From contig NZ_JABFCZ010000019.1 of NCBI RefSeq assembly GCF_014692675.1, forward strand, positions 1 through 64,000: DNA of 64,000 nucleotides, read 5' to 3'. The DNA comes from Roseibium aggregatum. GTDB taxonomy: Bacteria > Pseudomonadota > Alphaproteobacteria > Rhizobiales > Stappiaceae. The notes under the pieces were generated by a model that was not told where the DNA came from, did not search any database, and saw only the letters and a program-made list of their open reading frames with translations. Within the stretch, counting starts at the first letter, position 1; every line of letters begins with the position of its first letter. Below are positions 40,054 through 47,701 of the stretch, piece after piece. Both the position numbers and the translations under genes were made by a program.

Positions 40054-40473
40054 TCACCCGTTGATCGAGCCCGGTTCCTTTCCCGTAGCAAAGGGCAGGC
40101 CCTCGTCGTCCCAGCCGGTCAGGCCGCCGATCATGATTTTCACCGGCCGTCCGAGCTTGGCCAGCTTCAGCGCCGCCTTGTCGGCACCGTTGCAATGGGG
40201 ACCGGCGCAATAAACGACGAACAGCGAGCCTTCTGCCCACTGCGCCATCCGCGCGGCATCGATCCCCGCATGAGGCAGATGCAGGGCACCTGGAACGTGA
40301 CGCCGTCCATAGGCCTCCGGAGTTCCGACCACATGCAAGAGCACGAAGTCCTGTTCTCCCCTCCGCAGGGCTGTCGCCACATCATCGCAATCGGTTTCGA
40401 CGGAAAGCCGGTGTTTGAAATGATCCATGGCCACTTGCGGCTCCGCCGCCGGTATCATGCTGACAACGCTCAT
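40054..40473 (-). CDS. Rhodanese-like protein
   Basis: 139-residue single-domain rhodanese. Active-site loop VVYCAGPHCNGADKAA with the persulfide-forming Cys; preceded by LLHVVGTPEAYGRRHVPGAL and followed by IMIGGLTGWDDEGLPF. I use the ATG at 40473 (GAGGAG 8 bases before) over the one at 40488. Cytosolic sulfur transfer or persulfide handling is likely. It is divergent from ftrA, a pairing seen in rhizobia. Confidence 0.9.
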   Translation of the reverse strand: MSVVSMIPAAEPQVAMDHFKHRLSVETDCDDVATALRRGEQDFVLLHVVGTPEAYGRRHVPGALHLPHAGIDAARMAQWAEGSLFVVYCAGPHCNGADKAALKLAKLGRPVKIMIGGLTGWDDEGLPFATGKEPGSING

Positions 40474-40574
40474 GAAATGTCTCCTCAATCAGAACTGTTG
40501 TGTCTGGTTGCGGGAAACCTAGCCGGAGTACGGGCAATTGACCGCTGGCAGGATTGCCATCTATCGTAAAAATC

Positions 40575-41567
40575 ATGCCAAACCCGCAAAGCCCCGTAAC
40601 CGCACCCAATCCGCTCGTCGTCGCCCTCGCCTACGACGGACTGTGCCTGTTCGAATTCGGTGTCGCCTGCGAAGTCTTCGGGCTGCCCCGGCCGGAAATG
40701 GGCGACGGCTGGTACCGCTTCGCGGTCGCTTCGGTGGATAAGGGCGATATCCGTGCGCCCGGCGGTCTGCGGATTGGCGTCGATGGCGGCCTTGAGGTGT
40801 TGAGCCGGGCCGGCACCATCGTCGTGCCCGGCTGGCGCTCGGCGGACGCAGAGGTGCCCAGGGTTCTGGTCGACGCCCTGAGGGCCGCCCATGCGAACGG
40901 CGCCCGGCTGCTGTCGATCTGCTCCGGCGTCTTCGTGCTCGCCGCCACCGGCCTGCTGCACGGGAAAAAAGTGACGACCCACTGGCGCTACACCGAGGCC
41001 CTGCAGAAACGCCATCCGGAACTGGAGGTGGTGCCGGACGTGCTTTACGTCGACGAAGGCCGGATACTGACCTCTGCCGGAAGTGCGGCCGGCATCGACC
41101 TCTGCCTGCATCTGGTCCGCCGCGACCATGGCACGGCGGCCGCGAATTCCGTCGCCCGGCGTCTTGTCGTGCCGCCCCACCGCGACGGCGGACAGGCGCA
41201 ATATTCCGAGCTGGGTGTTCCCCAGCCGCACGAAGGATCCCGCCTCAGTCCCCTTTTCGATGAGATGCGCGCGAACCTTCAAGCACCCTGGACCATCTAC
41301 GACCTGGCCCGCCGCGCCGGCATGAGCGAGCGCACCTTCCTGCGCCGGTTTCAGGCGGTAACGGGCACCACGCCCGCCCGCTGGTTGCTTGCCGAACGGC
41401 TGCGCCGCGCCCGCCAGTTACTGGAAGAGACAACGGAGACCGTTGACCGCATCGCCGACCGGTGCGGGTTCGGCAGCGCCACCAACCTGCGCCACCATTT
41501 CGGACGGGAACTCGGCATCACGCCGACCAGCTACCGCAAACAGTTCCGCGGTCTGGCTCACTCCTGA
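40575..41567 (+). CDS. GlxA/FtrA-type AraC transcriptional regulator
   Basis: 330-residue regulator. The N-terminal DJ-1/PfpI-like domain (about 10-185) has LAYDGLCLFEFGVACEVFGL and the nucleophile-elbow Cys in LLSICSGVFVLAATG. The C-terminal AraC domain has two HTH motifs (IYDLARRAGMSERTFLRRFQ; IADRCGFGSATNLRHHFGRE). The ATG at 40575 is chosen over a TTG further upstream. FtrA homologues activate genes near them; the divergent rhodanese is the obvious candidate target, since they share a 101-base start region. Confidence 0.92.
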   Translation: MPNPQSPVTAPNPLVVALAYDGLCLFEFGVACEVFGLPRPEMGDGWYRFAVASVDKGDIRAPGGLRIGVDGGLEVLSRAGTIVVPGWRSADAEVPRVLVDALRAAHANGARLLSICSGVFVLAATGLLHGKKVTTHWRYTEALQKRHPELEVVPDVLYVDEGRILTSAGSAAGIDLCLHLVRRDHGTAAANSVARRLVVPPHRDGGQAQYSELGVPQPHEGSRLSPLFDEMRANLQAPWTIYDLARRAGMSERTFLRRFQAVTGTTPARWLLAERLRRARQLLEETTETVDRIADRCGFGSATNLRHHFGRELGITPTSYRKQFRGLAHS

Positions 41568-41689
41568 GACATATCGGCTACCCCAAAGATGGAGAGTTGC
41601 CTTTCGGGCGTACCGCAGAAAGTGTACATAGGGTCAGGCCCCTAGCCTAAGCTGACAGAAAATCCGGAAAGCCAGACGAGCGATACCTG

Positions 41690-42628
41690 ATGACCCAACA
41701 TCCCCTGCCCGCTTCCATCGACGAGACCTTGACGCTTCTGGAAAGCGCCGGCTATGTGGCCGACCGGTCGCTGGCAACCGTGCTGCACCTGTCCCTGCGC
41801 ATGAAGCGCCCGCTGTTTCTGGAAGGCGAGGCCGGCGTCGGCAAGACGGAAATCGCCAAGGTTCTGTCCGAAACCCTCGGCCGCGACCTGATCCGCCTGC
41901 AATGCTACGAGGGCCTCGACGTGGCGTCTGCCGTCTATGAATGGAACTACCCGGCCCAAATGGTGGAAATCCGCGTTTCCGAAGCCGCCGGCGACACCGA
42001 CCATACGGAACTGTCCAAATCGATCTTCGACGAACGCTTCCTGATCAAGCGCCCCGTCCTGCAGGCGCTGGAACCCCATATCAACGGCGCACCGGTGTTC
42101 CTGATCGACGAACTCGACCGGGCGGACGAGGCCTTCGAGGCATTCCTGCTGGAAGTGCTTGCCGACAACCAGGTGACCATTCCCGAACTCGGCACGATCA
42201 AGGCCGCCGAACCGCCGATCGTCGTCATCACCACCAACCGGACCCGCGAGATCCACGACGCGCTGAAACGCCGCTGCCTCTACCATTGGGTCGACTATCC
42301 GGATGCGGAACGCGAGCTGGAGATCGTCCGCCGCAAGGTGCCGGGCGCCGCCGAACGCCTCAGCCAGGAAGTGGTCGCCTTCGTCCAGAAGCTGCGCGCC
42401 GACGAGGACCTGTTCAAACAGCCGGGCGTTGCCGAAACCCTCGACTGGGCCACGGCGCTCAGCGAACTCGACGCCATGGCGCTCGATCCGGACCTCGCCT
42501 CCGATACCCTCGGCGTTCTTCTGAAATACCAGGACGACATTGAGCGCGTGCGCGGCTCCAAGACCCGCCAGATCATTGAGGACATCCGCAAGGAAGAGCC
42601 GAAATCCCCGGCCATGCCGGCGGTCTGA
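41690..42628 (+). CDS. MoxR-family AAA+ ATPase (CoxD-like)
   Basis: 312-residue AAA+ chaperone. Walker A FLEGEAGVGKTEIAK (44-58), Walker B VFLIDELDRADE, sensor 1 VVITTNRTREI, arginine finger KRRC. MoxR proteins work with a VWA partner to insert cofactors or assemble enzymes (for example CoxD/CoxE for CO dehydrogenase). The VWA gene follows after 335 bases. The last ~33 bases of this gene plus downstream DNA are tandemly repeated (42596-42767). Confidence 0.92.
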   Translation: MTQHPLPASIDETLTLLESAGYVADRSLATVLHLSLRMKRPLFLEGEAGVGKTEIAKVLSETLGRDLIRLQCYEGLDVASAVYEWNYPAQMVEIRVSEAAGDTDHTELSKSIFDERFLIKRPVLQALEPHINGAPVFLIDELDRADEAFEAFLLEVLADNQVTIPELGTIKAAEPPIVVITTNRTREIHDALKRRCLYHWVDYPDAERELEIVRRKVPGAAERLSQEVVAFVQKLRADEDLFKQPGVAETLDWATALSELDAMALDPDLASDTLGVLLKYQDDIERVRGSKTRQIIEDIRKEEPKSPAMPAV

Positions 42629-42767
42629 GCGGGTAAGATAATGCTTGAACGCCCAAGCCACTTGCACCCCTCTCCCCCCTTGAGCCGAAATCCCCGGCCA
42701 TACCGGCAGTCTGAGCGGGCAAGGCAAATGCGCGAACGAGCAAGCCACTTGCTCCCCTCTCCCCCCT
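42596..42767 (+). repeat. 86-87-bp tandem duplication of the moxR 3' end
   Basis: GAGCCGAAATCCCCGGCCAT begins at 42596 and, with few changes, again at 42682. Each copy runs through the moxR stop codon region and on to a CCACTTG...CTCCCCCCTT tail. The second copy is noncoding and has diverged by scattered substitutions and one indel. Confidence 0.85.
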
Positions 42768-42905
42768 TGAGGGGGAGATGTCCGCGCCAGCGGACAGAGG
42801 GGGGTGTGTGGTCTCTCGGCAAAGGGAAGCTTTGGCGTATGGGGCAGACTTCGTTACCCCCCTCTGTCACCTTCGGTGACATCTCCCCCTCAAGGGGGGA
42901 GAAGG
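42754..42905. repeat. Inverted pair of palindromic intergenic elements
   Basis: Element A (42754-42805) starts CCCCTCTCCCCCCTTGAG and has a GACAGAGGGGGGT end; element B (42856-42905) is nearly its reverse complement, differing in the central loop. Each is itself palindromic around CTTGAG and GTC...GAC. They resemble the C/T-rich palindromic intergenic elements common in Hyphomicrobiales. They fill most of the 335-base gap between the moxR and coxE-like genes. Confidence 0.75.
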
Positions 42906-42963
42906 GTGCGAAGGGAAAAGTTCTGCCACACCTTCAGGCTTTTGGTGAAAATGGGAGGCATCG

Positions 42964-44184
42964 ATGACCACCCTCTCCCCCGAGGCCGAAGGCCGCATCG
43001 TCGACAACATCGTCCATTTCGCCCGCACGCTCCGCAAGGCCGGCATGCCGGCAGGGCCGGCGACGGTGGTCGATGCGGTGCGGGCCGTTGAGATTGCCGG
43101 GATTTCCAGCCGCGAGGATCTGTACTGGACGCTGCATGCGGTGTTCGTGCGCAAGCGCGAGCACCGGGTGCTGTTCGACGAGGCCTTCCGCATCTACTGG
43201 CAAAGCCGCGGGCTTGTCGAAAAGATGCTGGCGATCCTGTCGCCCGTCGCCCCGCCGCGCGGCGCACCGGAAAAGCCCAAGGCCGGCCAGACCCGCGTCT
43301 CCCAGGCTTTCCAGGCGTCCAAAGAGCGCATGAATGAAGAAACCCGGCCGCAGGTGGAGGTCGACGCCAAGTTCACCGTCTCCGGCAAAGAACTGCTGCA
43401 GACCAAGGACTTCGCCCAGATGACGGCGGACGAGATCGCGGCCGCCAAGCAGGCGCTGCGAGAACTCGCAATTCCCTTGGACAAGATCCGACAGCGGCGG
43501 CTCAAGCCGGCTGCGCGCGGGCGGATCGATCCGCGCCGGACGCTTCGAGCCTCCATGCGCGCCGGCGGCGACATCATCGACCTGAAGTTCCGCCGCGCCC
43601 ATGAAAAGCGCCCGCCGCTGGTCGCGCTCTGCGATATCTCCGGCTCCATGAGCCAGTACACCCGCCTGCTCCTGCATTTCCTGCACGCCATGACCGAGGA
43701 ACGGCGCGACGTGCACACCTTCCTGTTCGGCACAAGGCTGACCAACGTTACCCGCCAGCTTCGGATGAAGGATCCGGACGAGGCGCTGGAAGCCTGCAGC
43801 GAGGGCGTGGAGGACTGGTCCGGCGGCACCCGCATCGCCACCGCGCTCCATGAATTCAACCGGGTCTGGTCCCGCCGCGTGCTTTCCGGCAGCCCGACCG
43901 TGCTGCTCATCACCGACGGGCTGGAGCGGGATACGGACGAGGATCTGGAACGGGAAATGGATCGGCTGCACCGCTCCTGCCGCCGGCTGATCTGGCTCAA
44001 TCCGCTGCTCCGTTTCGACGGCTTTCAGGCGAAAGCAAAAGGCATCCGCGCCATGCTGCCCCATGTGGACGAATTCCGCGCCGCCCATTCGCTCGACGCC
44101 GTCGCCGATCTGGTCAAGGCGCTCAGCGGCGATGGCGGCGCGACTTTTGAGACCGATCCGCGCCGGTGGTTGAAAGCAGGCTGA
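42964..44184 (+). CDS. VWA-domain protein (CoxE-like)
   Basis: 406-residue partner of the MoxR ATPase. The C-terminal half is a CoxE-type von Willebrand A domain with the metal-ion site LCDISGSMSQYTRLLLHF (about 220-237), then DWSGGTRIATAL and LLITDGLERD. The N-terminal half is helical and charged. With CoxD-type ATPases it helps metal centre insertion in molybdenum hydroxylases such as CO dehydrogenase, but no cox structural genes are in the window. The long gap to moxR with repeats argues against tight coupling. Confidence 0.9.
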   Translation: MTTLSPEAEGRIVDNIVHFARTLRKAGMPAGPATVVDAVRAVEIAGISSREDLYWTLHAVFVRKREHRVLFDEAFRIYWQSRGLVEKMLAILSPVAPPRGAPEKPKAGQTRVSQAFQASKERMNEETRPQVEVDAKFTVSGKELLQTKDFAQMTADEIAAAKQALRELAIPLDKIRQRRLKPAARGRIDPRRTLRASMRAGGDIIDLKFRRAHEKRPPLVALCDISGSMSQYTRLLLHFLHAMTEERRDVHTFLFGTRLTNVTRQLRMKDPDEALEACSEGVEDWSGGTRIATALHEFNRVWSRRVLSGSPTVLLITDGLERDTDEDLEREMDRLHRSCRRLIWLNPLLRFDGFQAKAKGIRAMLPHVDEFRAAHSLDAVADLVKALSGDGGATFETDPRRWLKAG

Positions 44185-44285
44185 AGCAGATCCGATTGCG
44201 ACGTGATTGACGTAAGTCATTCCGGCTTGCGACCAACGAGCTCATCTTGACGAAAGCAGTATTCAGTCAAGCGGACCATACCCTC

Positions 44286-45170
44286 ATGTGGGCTTTTCGA
44301 ACTCTTGCCTCATCAGGCGCCGGACTTGTTCTTATCCTTCTTGTTGCGTTGAACCTGTCCGGCACAGCCCGGGCACAGGAAGTCGGCATGACCTGCCCGC
44401 CGGGATGGTCGGTCGAAAGCCAGGGGCAGATGCTGCGCCGATGCATTTCGCCCGAGCGCGATGCGTTCATCGAAATCTATGGTTATGACGGAGCCAGTAC
44501 GGATCTTGGCGCGGTTCTGAACAATTTCACCCAGTCCATGAGCCAGCGCGGCATGCCGTATCAGCAGTTCCGCAAGGAGTCGCCGGGCAACGTTTCCGGC
44601 ATTCCGGCGCTGACGCGGGAATATACCGGTCAGGCTTATGGCGTCCTGTTCCACTCCTATGTCTCCGCCTCCAGCCAGGGCGGCAAGACCTATGTCCTGC
44701 AGGCCCTTTATTCGGCGAAACGAACTGACGTTCTCCAGCCGCAGATCCGTTCTGCGATGAACAGCTGGAGTTTCCCCAATCTCGGGGCGCCGGCACCAAC
44801 GGCTACGCCGCCGGCACTCAGCGGCCCTCGCTCCTTTGAAAACCGGCAGCAATGCCGGAGCACACTCTGCGTACCCGCCATCCGCGACTGCAAGAATTAC
44901 GACCTGTCTGACAAGCGCTACAATTGGCGGTACCGGCTGTGCGAATTCGTCGAAAGATCCTGCAACGGCTATTGCGATGCCTATTGGCATATCGCCCTGC
45001 AATGTTCCAAGGAGGCCATCGGAGCGGCCCTCGGCTATTGGAGCGCGGCCTGCATCCCGGTCACCCACGATGCAGGGGCCGTCGACAAGTGCTTCTTTCC
45101 GAAGGACGGCGAAACCCTGGCGCGGCTGCAGCAGATGGCCAAATCGCCGGAATGCAAGGTCGCAAGATAG
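44286..45170 (+). CDS. Exported Cys-rich hypothetical protein
   Basis: 294-residue exported protein. Signal peptide (MWAFRTLASSGAGLVLILLV, cleavage near ARA), a middle domain (CPPGWSVESQGQMLRRC; YGYDGASTDLGAVLNNF; VLQALYSAKRTDVLQPQIRS) like small secreted stress proteins, a Pro/Ala linker, and a C-terminal region with about 11 cysteines (RSTLCVPAIRDCKNYDLS; CEFVERSCNGYCDAYWHIAL), probably disulfide-bonded. An upstream TTG at 44247 would add 13 residues before the signal; I prefer ATG 44286. No family recognised. Confidence 0.75.
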   Translation: MWAFRTLASSGAGLVLILLVALNLSGTARAQEVGMTCPPGWSVESQGQMLRRCISPERDAFIEIYGYDGASTDLGAVLNNFTQSMSQRGMPYQQFRKESPGNVSGIPALTREYTGQAYGVLFHSYVSASSQGGKTYVLQALYSAKRTDVLQPQIRSAMNSWSFPNLGAPAPTATPPALSGPRSFENRQQCRSTLCVPAIRDCKNYDLSDKRYNWRYRLCEFVERSCNGYCDAYWHIALQCSKEAIGAALGYWSAACIPVTHDAGAVDKCFFPKDGETLARLQQMAKSPECKVAR

Positions 45171-45176
45171 GTCCGT

Positions 45177-45896
45177 TCAAAACAGCCAGTTCCACAACAG
45201 CGGCAGCAGGATTGCCGTTGCCAGCGCGTTCAGCCCCATGGCCAGGCCGGAAAAGGCGCCGGCGACCTCGCTGACCTGCAAGGCCCGCGCGGTGCCGATA
45301 CCGTGGGAGGCGGTGCCGATCGCAAGCCCGCGGGCGGCCATGTCCTTCACCCTGAGGAGATTGAGCAAGAGCGGTCCGAGCGCCGCGCCGAGGATGCCGG
45401 TCAGGATGACCAGAACGGCGGTGAGCGACGGCAGGCCGCCGAGCTGTTCGCTGATCCCCATGGCAACCGGAGCCGTCACCGATTTCGGCGCCAGCGACAC
45501 CAGGATTTCGTCTGTCGCCCCGAAGGCCCATGCGATGCCGACGGCACTGACGATTGCCGTGAGGGACCCGGCAAGCAGGCTGACCGTGATTGCCAGCGCC
45601 GATTTGCGCACCCGCTCGATCTGCCGGTAAAGCGGCAGGGCGAGCGCCACGGTTGCCGGGCCGAGCAGGAAATGAACGAATTGCGCGCCCTCGAAATAGG
45701 TCGCGTAGGCCGTGTCCGTCACCGTCAGGATGGCAACCAGCACGACAACGGCAATCAGCACCGGATTAAGGAGCGGATTGAGCCTGCCCTTCCGGTAGAT
45801 CCAGAAGCCCATCTGATAGGCGGCAAGCGTCAGGGTCAACGCCAGCAGCGGGCTGGCGGCGAGATAGACCCAGATGTCGCGCAGGCCCTCACCCAT
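45177..45896 (-). CDS. LrgB/CidB-family membrane protein
   Basis: 239-residue polytopic protein (about 7-8 membrane segments) with the family signature KSVTAPVAMGISEQLGG and ATASHGIGTARALQVSE-like ending (residues about 195-211). Partner of LrgA; these pairs affect murein hydrolase activity, or act as plastidial-type glycolate/pyruvate carriers. I take the ATG at 45896, which overlaps the lrgA stop by 8 bases. Confidence 0.93.
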   Translation of the reverse strand: MGEGLRDIWVYLAASPLLALTLTLAAYQMGFWIYRKGRLNPLLNPVLIAVVVLVAILTVTDTAYATYFEGAQFVHFLLGPATVALALPLYRQIERVRKSALAITVSLLAGSLTAIVSAVGIAWAFGATDEILVSLAPKSVTAPVAMGISEQLGGLPSLTAVLVILTGILGAALGPLLLNLLRVKDMAARGLAIGTASHGIGTARALQVSEVAGAFSGLAMGLNALATAILLPLLWNWLF

Positions 45897-46254
45897 CGGT
45901 CTTCTCCGTTTGGCCCGCATCGCCCCTGCCCAGAAAACTCATGACAAGGGCCGTCACTGCGATGGTCGCCAGAGTGCTGCCGACCAGGGCAAGCGTGATC
46001 GCGAGCGCCTGTTTGCCGATCAGGGCGATATGCAGCATCACGCCGACACCTGCGGGCACGAACAAGAGCGACAGATTGCCAAGGAAGGCGTCGCCGACCT
46101 TTGCCAGCCCGTCCGGAATGCCGCCCTTCGCCACAAGCCCGGCGAACAGGATCACCATGCCGATCACCGGTCCCGGCACTGGCAGGTTCAGCGCGGCCTT
46201 CAGCAATTCGCCCGCAAGCTGGCAGGCAAAGATCAAGGTGAGATAGAAAATCAT
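45889..46254 (-). CDS. LrgA/CidA-family holin-like protein
   Basis: 121-residue protein with four membrane segments (ACQLAGELLKAALNLPVPG; VIGMVILFAGLVAKGGIP; LLFVPAGVGVMLHIALIG; ITLALVGSTLATIAVTALVM), the CidA/LrgA fold. It forms the first gene of a two-gene operon with lrgB. The start at 46254 is preferred over the in-frame 46281 ATG since that lies inside an operator-like dyad (46276-46292). Role: export of pyruvate/glycolate or control of murein hydrolases. Confidence 0.92.
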   Translation of the reverse strand: MIFYLTLIFACQLAGELLKAALNLPVPGPVIGMVILFAGLVAKGGIPDGLAKVGDAFLGNLSLLFVPAGVGVMLHIALIGKQALAITLALVGSTLATIAVTALVMSFLGRGDAGQTEKTDG

Positions 46255-46275
46255 GGCTGCTCCCCGGCCAACTGT

Positions 46276-46292
46276 TTTCACGAAGAGTGAAA
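46276..46292. promoter_or_regulatory. Palindrome TTTCAC-N5-GTGAAA upstream of lrgAB
   Basis: A perfect 6-bp dyad around GAAGA, about 22 bases upstream of the lrgA start codon. Likely a repressor or activator site for the operon. Confidence 0.5.
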
Positions 46293-46596
46293 CGGCCGGA
46301 GGCCCAAGGCAAGCGCGGGGAAATGCTAAGCCGGCCGAAAAGACGAAAGCCCACCCTCACCGGACTTGGGGGCACCCGGCAAAGGCAGGCCTTCCAAACC
46401 GGGCAAGGCCCGGTTGTCTTCAAACGTCGGTCGATCCGGTCGCAGACGCAGAACCCGTGCCGAATCGAACACGCCAAACCATTACATTCAATTTAGTGAA
46501 ACTAGAATGCGAAACTACACGCCGCCCCCGCGTCAAATTGTTTCGCCTGCGGGGAGAAGCGGCAGGAAAGCCGACTTGTTTCGCATTAGCGACAAC
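46293..46596. other. 304 bases upstream of lrgA without a gene
   Basis: No gene seen. It contains an AT-richer patch (46479-46515) that may hold a promoter for lrgAB. The repeat family described at 46597-46709 begins at its end. Confidence 0.35.
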
Positions 46597-46709
46597 GCGA
46601 GTGGATTGCCCGGACTTCGCCGGGCAATGACACCGTGGATATGGCAGCAGCTAGCTACACATGCTGCGTCATCACACGGCGAAGTCCGGGTGATCCAATC
46701 CACCTCGCC
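46597..46709. repeat. Dispersed palindromic repeat, locus 1
   Basis: Unit b at 46597-46632 (GCGAGTGGATTGCCCGGACT, then a GGGCAATGACAC end) and unit a at 46668-46709 (GTCATCACACGGCGAAGTCC, then a CCACCTCGCC end). Unit a is close to the reverse complement of unit b, so the pair can form a large hairpin. The same two units recur at 62790-62934 in the order a-b. Unit a ends just before the stop codon of the GIY-YIG gene. Confidence 0.8.
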
Positions 46710-46710
46710 G

Positions 46711-46998
46711 CTAGCTATTCAGCGTCTCATAAAGGTCTTCCCAGTCCGGGTTCATGGTCTCGATCATCCGAATTTTCATCGCCCGGGACCATTTCTTGAT
46801 GCGCTTTTCCCGGTGGATCGCCGCCGTGACGTCTTCATGGATTTCATAGTAGACGAGCAAAGACACGCCATAGCGACTTGTAAATCCGCTGGTGTGTTTC
46901 TCCCGATGCTCCCAAACCCGGCGGGCCAGATCATTGGTCACGCCGGTATAGAGGGTTCCATTTTTGCGGCTTGCGAGGATGTAGACGAAGTAAGCCAT
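46711..46998 (-). CDS. GIY-YIG superfamily endonuclease-like protein
   Basis: 95-residue protein of the small UPF0213/YhbQ-type GIY-YIG group: FVYILASRKNGTLYTGVTND (GIY-YIG as VYI...LYTG), catalytic Arg in DLARRVWEHREKH, YGVSLLVYYE with the Glu, and IHREKRIKKW. The start at 46998 gives the family N-terminus MAYFVYILAS. These single-domain proteins are often multi-copy in alphaproteobacteria. Its 3' end abuts a dispersed repeat; whether it acts on that repeat is unknown. Confidence 0.92.
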   Translation of the reverse strand: MAYFVYILASRKNGTLYTGVTNDLARRVWEHREKHTSGFTSRYGVSLLVYYEIHEDVTAAIHREKRIKKWSRAMKIRMIETMNPDWEDLYETLNS

Positions 46999-47041
46999 GT
47001 CGAAAGCTATGGCTTGTTTTCCGTTTAAACAAATAATCGCC

Positions 47042-47551
47042 TCAAGGCACCGCAATCACGGGCGTTCTGAGGCCGACGCGCTGGAACAGGTCGGTGATGT
47101 CGGAGTTGGCCATGCGGATGCAGCCGTAGGAAACGGCGCGGCCGATGGAGCCCGGCCGGTTGGTGCCGTGGATGGCGTATTTGCCGCCGTTGAGCGTCAG
47201 CGCCGCGACACCCATGGGATTGTTCGGCGCACCGCCCGCAATCACGTCCGGCAGGGAGGGATGGTCGCGGTGCACTTCCGCCGAGGGCGACCAGGCCGGC
47301 TTGACGTATTTGCCGTCGATGTAGGTCTGGCCGGTCCAGACCTTGCCCCGCTTGCCGACCGCCACCTTGTAGCGGATCGCCCGGCCGCCGCCGAGAACCA
47401 GATAGAGCCGCTTTTCGGAATTCTTGATGACAATGGTGCCGGGCCGGAAGCCGCGATTCTGGAACCCGACCAGTTCCGCTGCATCGGAAACACTCGGAAC
47501 GAGACTGACAAACAGAACCAGAACGGCTGAAAACACCAGAGCAATACGCAT
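47042..47551 (-). CDS. L,D-transpeptidase (YkuD domain)
   Basis: 169-residue periplasmic enzyme that forms 3-3 peptidoglycan cross-links or attaches proteins to murein. Signal peptide (MRIALVFSAVLVLFVSLVPS), then the YkuD domain: RLYLVLGGGRAIRYKVAVGK, NPMGVAALTLNGGKYAIHGT and the catalytic motif HGTNRPGSIGRAVSYGCIRM with Cys about 152. Complete and typical length. Single gene. Confidence 0.95.
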   Translation of the reverse strand: MRIALVFSAVLVLFVSLVPSVSDAAELVGFQNRGFRPGTIVIKNSEKRLYLVLGGGRAIRYKVAVGKRGKVWTGQTYIDGKYVKPAWSPSAEVHRDHPSLPDVIAGGAPNNPMGVAALTLNGGKYAIHGTNRPGSIGRAVSYGCIRMANSDITDLFQRVGLRTPVIAVP

Positions 47552-47701
47552 GACAGATCCACACTCGGGTCATCTGCAACAATGCTATTGCGTGCGCGGA
47601 CAAAGAAAAGAGCCCCGCGGCAAATTCTTTCCAAAAGGTTAAGATCGCGATCCGTGACGATTGCAGTCTGGCACCTGCCGCTCAACGCCTCCGAAGAGCG
47701 G

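Noticed and set aside
41690-44184. Considered a CO dehydrogenase (cox) cluster
   Set aside because: Only CoxD-like and CoxE-like accessory proteins are present; no coxL, coxM or coxS genes are in the window.
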